Source: an uncultured Oscillospiraceae bacterium
GTDB lineage: Bacteria > Bacillota > Clostridia > Oscillospirales > Oscillospiraceae
DNA: 57,384 nt
NCBI GenBank assembly: GCA_905234425.1
Contig: CAJOHR010000002.1
Span: forward strand, 1-57,384
Direction: 5' to 3'
Position 1 is the stretch's first letter. Each line of letters begins with the position of its first letter. The notes beneath the pieces were generated by a model that ran no database searches, had not been told where the DNA came from, and saw nothing but the letters and a program-made list of their open reading frames with translations. This document shows positions 1 to 7,976 of this stretch, piece after piece. The translations under genes and the position numbers were made by a program.

Positions 1-487
1 AAGCTCCAGCGCCCAAAGGATGCGGACAGCGAGGGCGGCTCAAAAGAGCCTCCCTCCGGCCGTGGGTGTCACATTTGGTGCACAAAGTGCAAAAATGTGC
101 GCACATAGTGACGGAGAGAAAGAGATAGAGAAAAGAGAAAAGAGTAAGAGAGTAGAGACAGAGAACAGAGACAAGAGAAAGAAGACGGCTGACGCCTTTG
201 AATCTTTCGCCGGCGATGACGCCGAATTGCTCTCCGCTCTCCGAGATTTTGAAAAGATGCGGAAGCAGATCAAGCGTCCGCTCACGGACCGCGCCAAGAC
301 GATGCTGATTAACAAACTGAAATCCGAGATTCCTCAGAGGGATTGGATCAGGGCATTGGAGAACAGCATCATGAATTGCTGGCAGGGCGTGTTCCCTCCG
401 GATGGATCGGACAAGCCCCGGCAGCGCAGCACCGCCATGGATGATCTTCGGACGCTCCATGAACTCTTTGACGAGGAGGACGGCTGA
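1..487 (+). CDS. Phage replisome organizer, C-terminal part (gene continues from 56960)
   Basis: This is the continuation of the gene that starts at 56960; joining the two pieces across the 57285/1 junction keeps one open frame and gives 270 residues. This part holds a highly charged Lys/Glu/Arg linker (encoded at about 113-185) and a C-terminal region ending in an acidic tail. Replisome organizers bind the phage origin and recruit the helicase loader and helicase. The stop codon (TGA 485-487) overlaps the ATG of the next gene by one base, which suggests translational coupling. The Met codon at 20 is an internal residue and not the true start. The family assignment rests on the N-terminal domain at 56960. 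Confidence 0.8.
   Translation, partial: SSSAQRMRTARAAQKSLPPAVGVTFGAQSAKMCAHSDGEKEIEKREKSKRVETENRDKRKKTADAFESFAGDDAELLSALRDFEKMRKQIKRPLTDRAKTMLINKLKSEIPQRDWIRALENSIMNCWQGVFPPDGSDKPRQRSTAMDDLRTLHELFDEEDG
70..185. other. Candidate replication origin inside the replisome-organizer gene
   Basis: An imperfect inverted repeat (CACATTTGGTGCAC at 70-83 and GTGCAAAAATGTG at 87-99) is followed by a purine tract at 113-185 with only about seven pyrimidines on the + strand. Origins embedded in the initiator gene, made of binding repeats next to a skewed or easily melted tract, are known from lambda O and many Gram-positive phages. The role here is inferred from position and composition. The purine tract may simply reflect Lys/Glu/Arg codons. 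Confidence 0.35.
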
Positions 488-999
488 TGAATCGTAAAGA
501 AGTCACAGAGATCTTCGGCGTGATGATGCTGGCGTTCCCCAGTGCGGAGCTGTTCAAGGGCGGACTGGAAAAACTGAAGCCCACCATTGAACTCTGGACC
601 TCCTGTACCACGGACATAGATTTCTGGACAGGTCAGCAGGCAGCCAAGGAGCTGTGCAAAACCAGTAAATACCCGCCGACGATAGCGGAGTTCCGGGAGC
701 AGGCCGAACAATTCATGCAGCGAATGACCCTATACCTGGACGAAGTGGAGCGAAGGATCAAACAGGGCGCCTATATGCTGGGTTCTCTGGATGCCTATTG
801 CGATTCCATCCCGCAGGGAGATATTGTCCGGGCTGCCATTGGCGATATTGGAGGGCCGTCATGCTTGATCCGCCGACTCAGTAACGGAGATGAAATCTGG
901 GAGTTCGATCCTCTCCGGAGGGCAATTACACAAAGGCTCCGGCAAAAGACACCGCTGCCGGGGAGTGATCGGATGGCGCTTTCGGAAGGGGGTGAGTGA
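487..999 (+). CDS. Putative replicative helicase loader (G39P-like)
   Basis: A 170-residue protein directly downstream of the replisome organizer, sharing one base with its stop codon. The first 80 residues form a helical region with a Tyr-Pro-Pro-Thr-Ile-Ala-Glu motif (about residues 62-68), like the pattern near the end of the N-terminal domain of G39P-type helicase loader/inhibitors. Such proteins deliver the replicative helicase to the origin-bound initiator. The remainder is a divergent charged tail. No Walker motifs are present, so it is not a DnaC-type AAA loader. The call rests on gene order and a weak motif match. Confidence 0.45.
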   Translation: MNRKEVTEIFGVMMLAFPSAELFKGGLEKLKPTIELWTSCTTDIDFWTGQQAAKELCKTSKYPPTIAEFREQAEQFMQRMTLYLDEVERRIKQGAYMLGSLDAYCDSIPQGDIVRAAIGDIGGPSCLIRRLSNGDEIWEFDPLRRAITQRLRQKTPLPGSDRMALSEGGE

Positions 1000-1210
1000 C
1001 CTGGTTAAATGCAACCTCTCGACACTTATGGGGCAACGGAAAGAAAACATGTCCGATGTTTCCAGAGCCACAGGACTATCCAGAACTACGCTTTCCAATC
1101 TCTACTATGATCGAGGTGTCGGAGTTGAGTTTAAGACCGTCGATGTCCTGTGTAACCACTTCGGCTGTAACATCGGCGATCTATTTAGGAGAGTGAAAGA
1201 CAATGCATGA
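992..1210 (+). CDS. Small XRE/Cro-type helix-turn-helix protein
   Basis: 72 residues from a GTG start at 992, preceded by GGAAGGGG and overlapping the upstream gene by 8 bp. The fold is a compact five-helix HTH: a sensor helix with Ser-Asp-Val-Ser-Arg-Ala-Thr-Gly, a recognition helix around Ser-Arg-Thr-Thr-Leu-Ser-Asn-Leu-Tyr, and a C-terminal Cys-Asn-His-Phe-Gly-Cys-Asn-Ile-Gly-Asp-Leu segment typical of small YozG/Cro-like regulators. A longer in-frame reading from 890 exists but overlaps the upstream gene deeply. It probably regulates early transcription; its target is unknown. Confidence 0.7.
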   Translation: MSDLVKCNLSTLMGQRKENMSDVSRATGLSRTTLSNLYYDRGVGVEFKTVDVLCNHFGCNIGDLFRRVKDNA

Positions 1211-1733
1211 TTCCAAATGGCAAGCGCAAGGCAAGGCGTCCAAGGCCAAAGGCCAGCGGTTCGAGGCTCGATTGGATGCGGCTTTTGAGGCATACAAAGC
1301 CCAAGGCGTTGCCTCCGTGGAAAAGACGCCGGAGCCCATGAAGGTAATCCGGCCCCTCGGGAAAGGACGGTTTGAGGCGTTCTTCGTGAAGAAAGCCCAA
1401 CCGGACTATGAGGGAACCTTCCGGGGTGGCCGGTCCCTGATGCTGGAGGCCAAATACACCGACAAGGACCGCATGGACAAGAATCGGGTCAGGCCGGAAC
1501 AGTCCGATTACCTGGACGAGCGGGAGAAGCTGGGCGCATGGTGCTATGTCCTGGCTGGGTTTTCCTCCGGGAACGTCTACCGCATTCCCTGGCGGGTGTG
1601 GGCTGAAATGAAGGAACGATTCGGCCGGAAGTACATCACCGAGGCCGACGTTACAAAATACCGGGTACAGGAGGATGCACAAGGGCGGCTCCTGCTGCTC
1701 GACAAACACGAAAGGAGCGATCACGATGAATGA
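1203..1733 (+). CDS. RecU-like Holliday junction resolvase
   Basis: 176 residues. The pattern matches the RecU nuclease fold (PD-(D/E)XK superfamily): Gly-Gln-Arg-Phe-Glu near residue 17, Lys-Thr-Pro around 41, then Asp-Tyr-Glu-Gly at about 68, Gly-Gly-Arg-Ser-Leu-Met-Leu-Glu-Ala-Lys-Tyr-Thr (active-site Asp, Glu and Lys) and Gln-Ser-Asp-Tyr-Leu with Leu-Gly-Ala-Trp-Cys-Tyr-Val-Leu. RecU resolves four-way junctions formed during recombination-dependent replication. It starts inside the preceding gene's end (8-bp overlap) and sits in the replication block, which fits. Slightly shorter than cellular RecU. Confidence 0.75.
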   Translation: MHDSKWQAQGKASKAKGQRFEARLDAAFEAYKAQGVASVEKTPEPMKVIRPLGKGRFEAFFVKKAQPDYEGTFRGGRSLMLEAKYTDKDRMDKNRVRPEQSDYLDEREKLGAWCYVLAGFSSGNVYRIPWRVWAEMKERFGRKYITEADVTKYRVQEDAQGRLLLLDKHERSDHDE

Positions 1734-2196
1734 AATCACAAAGTTTGGGATCTACAAGAAGAAGCTCCAGGGCGTATGCGACGAAAACGACCTGGTGTTC
1801 AGCTTCAACAAGGACCGCTACCCCATCACCATGACCATCAAGCCCGCGGGCGGGATGGACGGCCAGATCTCCATGATGGAGGACGATCACAGTTACATCA
1901 ACCCGGATGCCACTCTGGTATTCGCCTATGGCGAAGACGGGCTGACCTGGCAGACCTCCGAGACCTTCACGATCTCCGAGACACTGTTCAATAAGCTCAA
2001 GAACTACTTCAAGAACATGCGGGACTGCTGGCAGCGGTACTTCTTCCGGGATCTGATGGAGCACTCCAATATCCCCAAGGAGAAGCTGCCCCAGGAGGTC
2101 CCCGAGGATGCCGACGATCTGGACGATCCTCTGGACGATCTGACCGAGGATGACATCCCGGACCTGGACGGCGACGGCCTGGATGACGAGGCGTAA
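1726..2196 (+). CDS. Acidic phage protein of unknown function
   Basis: 156 residues from ATG 1726, chosen because AAAGGAG sits just upstream at 1711; it overlaps the RecU-like gene by 8 bp. The N-terminal two thirds look like a mixed alpha/beta domain. The last 35 residues are strongly acidic (repeated Asp-Asp-Leu and Asp-Gly-Asp-Gly), resembling DNA-mimic or calcium-loop composition. No catalytic motif is visible. Its place between the resolvase and ParB suggests a replication or recombination accessory role, but this is only positional. Confidence 0.7.
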   Translation: MNEITKFGIYKKKLQGVCDENDLVFSFNKDRYPITMTIKPAGGMDGQISMMEDDHSYINPDATLVFAYGEDGLTWQTSETFTISETLFNKLKNYFKNMRDCWQRYFFRDLMEHSNIPKEKLPQEVPEDADDLDDPLDDLTEDDIPDLDGDGLDDEA

Positions 2197-2245
2197 ATGA
2201 ATCATGGCGGGGCTTCGGCCCCGCCTCTGTGAAAGGAGCACGAAT

Positions 2246-3646
2246 ATGCAAGAGATCAAATATATCCCTGTTAGGAAACTGTGGGAACACCCGGACAATC
2301 CCCGGAAGGACATTGGCGACATTACCGAGCTGACGGAGAGCATCAGAGAAAACGGCGTTCTCCAAAACCTGACCGTGGTTCCGCTGATCGGGAATATTTC
2401 CGGGAAATGGGACGGCGAAACCTACCGGGTGGTCATTGGCCACCGCCGTCTGGCAGCGGCGAAGAAGGCCGGACTTGAAACCGTCCCCTGCGTGGTGGTG
2501 GAGATGACCCAGGCAGAGCAGGTCAAGACGATGCTGATTGAGAACATGCAGCGGTCCGACCTGACGGTGTATGAGCAGGCCCAGGGCTTCCAGCTCATGC
2601 TTGATATGGGTGAAACCGTGGAGACCATTGCCCAGCAGAGCGGCTTTTCAACCACCACGGTCCGCCGCCGGGTGAAGCTGCTGGAGCTGGATCAGGCAGA
2701 GTTCAAAAAGTCCGAAGCCCGCGGCGCCACCCTCCAGGATTATATCGAGCTGGAGAAGATCGAAGATCCGGACCGCAAGAATGCGGTTCTGAAATCCATC
2801 GGCACAGCCAACTTCAAGAACAATCTGAAATCGGCCATTGAGGCAGAGGAGGTCAAGAAGTACCTTGACGGTGCAGTGGCAACAGTCAGCACATTTGCAA
2901 CGCTGATTGAAAAGGCGGAGTATTCCACCATGGAACGCACGGCCAGCTATGACCGATGGAACCGGAAGCGGGAAGTCGAAGTCCCGGAGGACAGCGAAAC
3001 CGCCAGGTATTACTACATAGTGGACAGCACCAGCGTGACGGTATATCGGGATCGGGAGGACACGCCGGTTGATCCGGAGGTAGAAGCGGAGAACGCCCGG
3101 CGGCAGGAAGCCCAGGCCCGGCACAAGGCAATCGAGCAGCAGCTCCAGGAGATGGCGGACCGGCATTTTGCCCTCCGGTGCGAGTTTGTGCGGGGTGTCT
3201 CCAAGACCAATGTGGAGAAGCACATGGGGGATATCGTCAGTATTTTGGCTGACGCCGGGACGGATGATATGTCCTACTCCTACTACCGGAAGAAGATTAT
3301 CAACGATACGTTGTTCGCGCAGCTCCTCGGCATCGACAATGACGGGGATGAAATCGACTTTGCCAAGGTGTCTGAGCGTTGCATGGAATCTCCGAAACCG
3401 ACGCTGCTGGCCTTTGCATTCAGCATGATTGAAAACCCGCCCGGCACATACTTCAAGAGCGACTGGAGTCCCGAAGATCGGTGCTACAAGATGATCTACA
3501 AGCAGAACGACAGCCTGGATAAGTGCTATGCACTGCTGGAGGCCCTGGGCTATGAAATGTCCGACGAGGAACAGGCCATGCAGGGCGGCACCCATGAGCT
3601 GCTGCGAGAGGAATCCGACAATCAGGAGGCATCCGATGATGAATGA
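2246..3646 (+). CDS. ParB/Spo0J-type protein (N-terminal ParB domain, HTH)
   Basis: 466 residues from ATG 2246 (GAAAGGAG upstream at 2231). Residues 1-95 carry the ParB N-terminal fold with the signature Val-Ile-Gly-His-Arg-Arg-Leu-Ala-Ala-Ala, followed by Glu-Asn-Met-Gln-Arg-Ser-Asp-Leu and a central HTH (Thr-Ile-Ala-Gln-Gln-Ser-Gly-Phe-Ser-Thr-Thr-Thr-Val-Arg-Arg-Arg). ParB proteins bind parS-like sites using CTP. No ParA partner is seen in the window, so plasmid-type partition is unlikely; phage ParB proteins of this size are more often replication or transcription accessory factors. The long C-terminal half is unassigned. Confidence 0.85.
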   Translation: MQEIKYIPVRKLWEHPDNPRKDIGDITELTESIRENGVLQNLTVVPLIGNISGKWDGETYRVVIGHRRLAAAKKAGLETVPCVVVEMTQAEQVKTMLIENMQRSDLTVYEQAQGFQLMLDMGETVETIAQQSGFSTTTVRRRVKLLELDQAEFKKSEARGATLQDYIELEKIEDPDRKNAVLKSIGTANFKNNLKSAIEAEEVKKYLDGAVATVSTFATLIEKAEYSTMERTASYDRWNRKREVEVPEDSETARYYYIVDSTSVTVYRDREDTPVDPEVEAENARRQEAQARHKAIEQQLQEMADRHFALRCEFVRGVSKTNVEKHMGDIVSILADAGTDDMSYSYYRKKIINDTLFAQLLGIDNDGDEIDFAKVSERCMESPKPTLLAFAFSMIENPPGTYFKSDWSPEDRCYKMIYKQNDSLDKCYALLEALGYEMSDEEQAMQGGTHELLREESDNQEASDDE

Positions 3647-3944
3647 TAATGATAATTCCACTCCTGTGAGCGGGGTTACGTTTGCAGAAGCTGCCGAAGG
3701 AATGGCTCGCCTTGCCGAAGCATGGGCGAAATATCCGGATGGTGAGCCCGACGCCCCAGAGGATAGCCCGGAACTGGCAGCAGCCAAGCGCGACATTGCC
3801 GCCCTGCTGTGGCTCAACGGCAACTGTGAATACTGCGCTTTTGGCCGGAAAGAAGAATACTCTGGAGCTGTTCACTGGAGCTGCTCCTTTGAACCAGGCG
3901 AAGCCTGCACCCCGGAATGGCGGGGCATGAAAGGAGAGGATTGA
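3636..3944 (+). CDS. Small phage protein with paired cysteines
   Basis: 102 residues. Two adjacent ATGs (3636 and 3639) follow AGGAGG at 3624-3629, and the gene overlaps the ParB stop by 11 bp. The N-terminal half is helical and acidic. The C-terminal half contains Cys-Glu-Tyr-Cys followed about 20 residues later by further cysteines (Cys-Ser-Phe and Ala-Cys-Thr), a likely metal-binding site. A similar layout is common in small Clostridia phage early proteins. Function not recognised. Confidence 0.7.
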   Translation: MMNDNDNSTPVSGVTFAEAAEGMARLAEAWAKYPDGEPDAPEDSPELAAAKRDIAALLWLNGNCEYCAFGRKEEYSGAVHWSCSFEPGEACTPEWRGMKGED

Positions 3945-3946
3945 TC

Positions 3947-4096
3947 GTGTTTTCTGTAGTCAATTCCAACGGAGACATCTACACGGTATATGACATTCGG
4001 AGCAACGATTACGGGGATGTGGAGTTCCTGGTGTTCTGCCAGGAGGCAAATGATTGGTGCTATGTCGAGGCAAAGGGTTTCCGGCCCATCGTATAG
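3947..4096 (+). CDS. Small hypothetical protein (49 aa)
   Basis: A short frame from GTG 3947 to TAG 4096 with AAAGGAGAGG about ten bases upstream. It is aromatic-rich and beta-like, with an Asn-Gly-Asp-Ile-Tyr-Thr-Val-Tyr-Asp start and two cysteines. It fills the gap between its neighbours exactly (2 bp after one stop, 8 bp before the next start), which supports it being a real gene. Function unknown. Confidence 0.6.
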   Translation: MFSVVNSNGDIYTVYDIRSNDYGDVEFLVFCQEANDWCYVEAKGFRPIV

Positions 4097-4104
4097 GAGG
4101 CACC

Positions 4105-4341
4105 ATGAGATCAAAGAGACCAATACCCGGTTTGAGCCTTGATGATGCCCGAGCACGTCTCCCCCAAGTGGGGGACGTGCTGGACCGGGAGCCAACGATC
4201 CTGGGCTATGGCAGCATGGAGGAACGGGCGCTTCGGAAATGCGTGGTTACATACGTCAACCGGGAGCACTTGTGGTATGAAGTTGAATTCACGGCCACCG
4301 GCTTCCGCCAGGGCTTCAAGGCAATCGAAACGGAGGAATGA
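4105..4341 (+). CDS. Small hypothetical phage protein (78 aa)
   Basis: Starts at ATG 4105 behind AGGAGG at 4095-4100. It begins with basic residues and contains an Arg-Ala-Arg-Leu-Pro-Gln-Val-Gly-Asp-Val-Leu segment, then a short beta-rich C-terminus with Cys-Val-Val-Thr-Tyr-Val and Trp-Tyr-Glu-Val-Glu-Phe. Proteins of this shape often precede phage methyltransferases in Clostridia phages. It ends 1 bp before the methyltransferase start and is probably co-translated with it. Confidence 0.65.
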   Translation: MRSKRPIPGLSLDDARARLPQVGDVLDREPTILGYGSMEERALRKCVVTYVNREHLWYEVEFTATGFRQGFKAIETEE

Positions 4342-4342
4342 T

Positions 4343-6178
4343 ATGAACACCGCTGTAATTACAACTACGCCCCAAGCGGATAAGGGGTTCTACCCCACGC
4401 CAGAGAGCCTGGGCGATATGCTCCTGGAGGGAATCGACATGGACAAGGTGAACAATGTCCTGGAACCCTCCGTCGGAAAGGGAAACCTGGTACGCTGCAT
4501 TGCAAAAAAGGTTCGCAGATCGAGATACGGGAATGGCCGGAAAATGGAAGTAGACTGCGTGGAAATCGACCCATATCTGCGATCCATCTTCCAGTATGAG
4601 TTTGGCGGTCAGAGGGAGGAGGAATACGACGATCGTCTGGAAGTTTTGAAGGACAAGCGTAAGTACGACTATGAGGCCCGCGCGTACCGCGAATTGTCCC
4701 CAGAGGAAGAGGCCGAGTGTAAGCTGCTCGCATATGAGCGAGAACTGCTCGAAAGGGTGGAAGCCCGCATTGTGCATGACAATTTTCTGAGCTTCGACAC
4801 CAGGAAACGTTATTCCCTGATTGTCATGAATCCACCTTTCGCCGACGGCGACGCCCATCTACTCCGTGCGATCCAGATGCAGGAGCGGAGCGGCGGGAAG
4901 ATCCGATGCATCCTCAATGCCGAAACCCTGCTGAATCCATACACTGACCGGCGGAAATTGCTGAAAAAGAAACTGGAGGAGTACGAGGCCGAAGTCAAGA
5001 TTGTAGAGAACGCCTTTTCCACGGCAGAACGCGAAACCGATGTAACCGTGGCCATCATCCGAATCGACATCCCGGAGCCGGAGCGAGAGAGCGAGATCTA
5101 TGAGAGGCTTCGCAAGGCCGCCGAGATCGAAGAAACTCCACCAGAGGACATTACTGATATGACGGTGACTGATTTCTTGGCTCAGATTGTGTCTCGCTTC
5201 AACGTGGAAGTGGACGCCGGCCTGGAGCTGATCAGGGAATACAGTTCCATGAAACGGTATATGCTCACCAGCTTTGACAAGGAACACTCATTCGGACATA
5301 CGACGCTGACGCTGTGCGTCGGAGAGCCGAGCCGCCTTGCCCGGGGAGAGACGCCAAGTGTCAATGCTTATATTCGCCTGGTCAGGGGTAAATACTGGCA
5401 GGCGCTCCTGTCCAACAAGGAGTTCATCGGTAAACTGACCAGCAACCTCCGGGAGAAGTATTACAACATGGTAAACGAGCTGGCCGATTACGATTTTACC
5501 TTGTACAACATCCAGCAGGTTTCCGTTCAGATGAATGCCGAAATGGGAAAGGGCGTGGAAGACACCATCGTGGCCCTGTTCGACAAGATGACGGAGGAGC
5601 ATTCCTGGTATCCGGAGTGCGCAAAGAACGTCCACTACTTCAACGGGTGGAAGACCAACAAGGTCCACAAGATCAACAGCAAGGTCATCTTGCCCACTTA
5701 CGGAATGTTCTCAAGCTATTCCTGGGACAAAGAGACGTTTAACCTCTACACAGCAGAGAGTACGATCAGCGACATCGAGAAGGTCTTCGAGTACCTGGAT
5801 GGCAATATGACCGCCAACGTAGATCTTCACGGCGTATTACAGTCCGCTCACGACGAGGGGCGCACGAAGAATATCCCGTGCAAATTCTTCTCCGTGACCC
5901 TGTACAAGAAGGGAACCATGCACATCAAATTCCACAACCAGCAGCTGGTGGACCGGTTCAACATCTACTGCGCCCGGAAAAAAGCGTGGCTGCCTCCCAA
6001 TTACGGGCGAACCACCTACGGGGAAATGACCTCCGAGGAAAAGGCGGTGGTCGATGGATTCCACGGAGACGGCAGTGCCGGGGCCGGTGCTGGCGCCTAC
6101 CAGAAGATCCTCGCCCGGAAAGATTATTACCTGGGAGAGCCAATGCGGGAAGTGCCTCTGCTGGCCTCCGCGACGTAA
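4343..6178 (+). CDS. N6-adenine DNA methyltransferase with DUF4942-like C-terminus
   Basis: 611 residues from ATG 4343 (CGGAGGAATG upstream). The N-terminal half is a class I SAM methyltransferase: Tyr-Pro-Thr-Pro early, then Leu-Glu-Pro-Ser-Val-Gly-Lys-Gly-Asn-Leu (SAM-binding motif I) and Val-Met-Asn-Pro-Pro-Phe-Ala-Asp-Gly (motif IV, NPPF, diagnostic of N6-adenine or N4-cytosine transfer). The C-terminal 280 residues have the Gly-Trp-Lys-Thr-Asn-Lys and His-Ile-Lys-Phe-His-Asn pattern of DUF4942. There is no cognate restriction enzyme nearby, so it is probably an orphan enzyme that masks phage DNA or marks it for regulation. Confidence 0.8.
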   Translation: MNTAVITTTPQADKGFYPTPESLGDMLLEGIDMDKVNNVLEPSVGKGNLVRCIAKKVRRSRYGNGRKMEVDCVEIDPYLRSIFQYEFGGQREEEYDDRLEVLKDKRKYDYEARAYRELSPEEEAECKLLAYERELLERVEARIVHDNFLSFDTRKRYSLIVMNPPFADGDAHLLRAIQMQERSGGKIRCILNAETLLNPYTDRRKLLKKKLEEYEAEVKIVENAFSTAERETDVTVAIIRIDIPEPERESEIYERLRKAAEIEETPPEDITDMTVTDFLAQIVSRFNVEVDAGLELIREYSSMKRYMLTSFDKEHSFGHTTLTLCVGEPSRLARGETPSVNAYIRLVRGKYWQALLSNKEFIGKLTSNLREKYYNMVNELADYDFTLYNIQQVSVQMNAEMGKGVEDTIVALFDKMTEEHSWYPECAKNVHYFNGWKTNKVHKINSKVILPTYGMFSSYSWDKETFNLYTAESTISDIEKVFEYLDGNMTANVDLHGVLQSAHDEGRTKNIPCKFFSVTLYKKGTMHIKFHNQQLVDRFNIYCARKKAWLPPNYGRTTYGEMTSEEKAVVDGFHGDGSAGAGAGAYQKILARKDYYLGEPMREVPLLASAT

Positions 6179-6232
6179 ACACAGAACGGGCCGCCTCCAC
6201 GGCGGGGCGGCCCAACGGAAAGGAGCGAAACG

Positions 6233-6673
6233 ATGCCTGTACAAATGACGTGCCCGTACTGCAAGAAAGAGTTTCCTTATGACAATGGATGGATGGATCG
6301 TGAAATATCGGTCAAGAGCCAGCGGATAACGGAAATAAACGGACGGCTGGCCGAAATTAAGGCCTTGGGCAGAGAACGGTGGGACAAGTTTACTTGGAAA
6401 CGCCGCTGTGCACTGGTGAAGGAATTGACCGGGCTGCAAGCCGAAGTATCACATCTGAAAGCAATTCGGAAGGCGTGCGACCAACAGCTCAAACACTATG
6501 AGTACGAGTGCCTCAAAGAATATGTCAGAGATCACTTCGGAGAAGCTGAATACCGCAAAGCCCTGGACGCTGTGCAGGAAGAAATGAAAGCGTACACAGC
6601 CAAGAGCCTTATGCAGAGGGAATACACCAGGGCTCCGGGGAAATCAGATGTAATCAGCATCAACAAATTGTGA
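6233..6673 (+). CDS. Zinc-ribbon plus coiled-coil phage protein
   Basis: 146 residues. It opens with Met-Thr-Cys-Pro-Tyr-Cys-Lys-Lys-Glu-Phe, half of a zinc knuckle, and continues as a long charged helix (about residues 25-130) likely to form a coiled coil. It is preceded by GGAAAGGAGCG. No catalytic residues are seen. It may be a nucleic-acid or protein adaptor; this is inferred from composition only. Confidence 0.65.
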   Translation: MPVQMTCPYCKKEFPYDNGWMDREISVKSQRITEINGRLAEIKALGRERWDKFTWKRRCALVKELTGLQAEVSHLKAIRKACDQQLKHYEYECLKEYVRDHFGEAEYRKALDAVQEEMKAYTAKSLMQREYTRAPGKSDVISINKL

Positions 6674-6684
6674 GGGGGTTGGCT

Positions 6685-6921
6685 GTGGCAAACTTTGTTT
6701 GGGACCAGAACATTTCCTACTCCTGTGAGATTCTATTCGTCGGCAGGCGTGACGGGAAAGAGGTTATTGGTCTGGCCGGCGGAATGTTTGTTGAGGGGGC
6801 CGGACTCGTTGATGCGGTGAAGCGATATGAGGCCCAGACAGGGAAACATATCCCAAGGGCAGCATGGACCGATGACAAATGGGTTCTGGAAGGGAAATAC
6901 ATCAAGGAGGTGCACATATGA
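6685..6921 (+). CDS. Small hypothetical phage protein (78 aa)
   Basis: The GTG at 6685 is taken as start because GAGGGGG (6672-6678) lies 7 bases upstream; a GTG at 6670 in the same frame overlaps the previous stop and has no ribosome site. The protein is beta-rich in its first half, with Cys-Glu-Ile-Leu-Phe-Val-Gly, and has a helix around Leu-Val-Asp-Ala-Val-Lys-Arg-Tyr. The stop overlaps the next ATG (ATGA). Function unknown. Confidence 0.6.
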   Translation: MANFVWDQNISYSCEILFVGRRDGKEVIGLAGGMFVEGAGLVDAVKRYEAQTGKHIPRAAWTDDKWVLEGKYIKEVHI

Positions 6922-7112
6922 ACAGCGACGGCGCAGAGAAAATGATAAATGCCCTTGGGACCATGGCAGAAATGGCGTTGGTATTCTACCGAAGCGCGGC
7001 AAGTGCAGGAGCAACACGGGAAGAGGCCACGGCAATCACGCAAGCCTATCTTGGCGCAATGATATTCGGCAGGGGCAAAGACGCGGGAACCTCCGGCAAT
7101 GAGGATGATTGA
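6918..7112 (+). CDS. Small helical phage protein (64 aa)
   Basis: Begins at ATG 6918, overlapping the previous stop by 4 bp, with AAGGAGGTG upstream. Almost entirely helical and alanine-rich (Arg-Ser-Ala-Ala-Ser-Ala-Gly-Ala) with a short Gly/Asp tail. It resembles small phage helical proteins that occur next to zinc-ribbon genes, but no function is known to me. Confidence 0.6.
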   Translation: MNSDGAEKMINALGTMAEMALVFYRSAASAGATREEATAITQAYLGAMIFGRGKDAGTSGNEDD

Positions 7113-7114
7113 CC

Positions 7115-7333
7115 ATGGTGAGGATGTGCAAATGCGGCGAGCGCCCGAAGCTGCAGTGGGTCCCGAAGCAGGGCAAGACGGACCCGTATCTGTTCTGGTA
7201 TGAGTGCCGCTGCGGGGTCAGATCGGGTGCTGCGCTGTCCAAAGAGAATGCTTTACATAGTTGGAATCACGGAGAAAGGGATGGACATGACAAATCCAAC
7301 GAAAGCAGAGAAAGCCCGGGCGCTGGCCTATAA
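7115..7333 (+). CDS. Lar-like zinc-ribbon protein
   Basis: 72 residues from ATG 7115 (TTG at 7109 and ATG at 7124 are alternatives in frame). The layout Cys-Lys-Cys-Gly, a basic loop, Cys-Arg-Cys-Gly, then Ser-Lys-Glu-Asn-Ala-Leu-His-Ser-Trp-Asn matches restriction-alleviation (Lar)-type phage zinc ribbons. In the Rac prophage, Lar reduces type I restriction; most phage homologues are untested. Its 3' end overlaps the next gene by about 50 bp. Confidence 0.6.
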   Translation: MVRMCKCGERPKLQWVPKQGKTDPYLFWYECRCGVRSGAALSKENALHSWNHGERDGHDKSNESRESPGAGL

Positions 7334-7976
7334 GCGTCCTGCCCTCTCCTCCATGGGCTATCAGGCCATGATGGAGGAGCTGTCGGAGATCCAGGAGGCA
7401 TGCGACGAGGTGACATACTGGGTCAACACCGATGATGGCACATTGCTGGACGCCTTCGACGGCGACACCGAGGCAGAGTGGGAGTTCCGACTTGCCTTCG
7501 GGGATCTCTCCGCCGGATGCTATCAGCTGTCGGACTGCATCTATGATTCGGTTGAATCCGCGGAGAGTTTCGACGATTGCACTGTGGCCCTGATCGGTAA
7601 TCGCTATGATCTGGTCGGCTTTGACGGGTTCCAGGAGGACTATGTTTCCCTGACCGGCTACCAGGCGGAGCTGGCAGAAACAGAAGCCGGGAAACGGCTC
7701 ATGAGGCTGACCAAGAAGGAAATGATTGCCCAGATCGGGATGTCCTTTGGGATTCTCCTGGCGTTCTATGATCTCCGGCACAAATATGACTACCTCCAGG
7801 CGGCCATGGACGTTCTGCGGGACGAGAACCACAGCGTGATCCAGCGCATGAAGGACGTGGACGCAGCCTATGATGCAGCTGCGTCTGCACAGTGGAATTA
7901 TGAGGCAGAGCCCCTTTGGGAGAAGTTTGAACGGCTGACCCGGGACCTGCCGGAAAGGATGTGGGTGGAGGCATGA
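7281..7976 (+). CDS. Hypothetical early protein (231 aa)
   Basis: Two ATGs (7281 and 7287) follow GGAGAAAGGG. The protein is mixed alpha/beta and acidic, with helices near residues 25-45 and 130-210. Tyr, Trp and Asp are frequent (Asp-Leu-Ser-Ala-Gly-Cys-Tyr-Gln-Leu-Ser-Asp-Cys). No membrane segment or recognised catalytic motif is present. It sits in a dense run of overlapping early genes and so is probably expressed early. Function not recognised. Confidence 0.65.
   Translation: MDMTNPTKAEKARALAYKRPALSSMGYQAMMEELSEIQEACDEVTYWVNTDDGTLLDAFDGDTEAEWEFRLAFGDLSAGCYQLSDCIYDSVESAESFDDCTVALIGNRYDLVGFDGFQEDYVSLTGYQAELAETEAGKRLMRLTKKEMIAQIGMSFGILLAFYDLRHKYDYLQAAMDVLRDENHSVIQRMKDVDAAYDAAASAQWNYEAEPLWEKFERLTRDLPERMWVEA

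Noticed and set aside
2246-3646. Plasmid-type ParAB partition system
   Set aside because: No ParA-type ATPase is found, and an integrase with attP indicates an integrating prophage.
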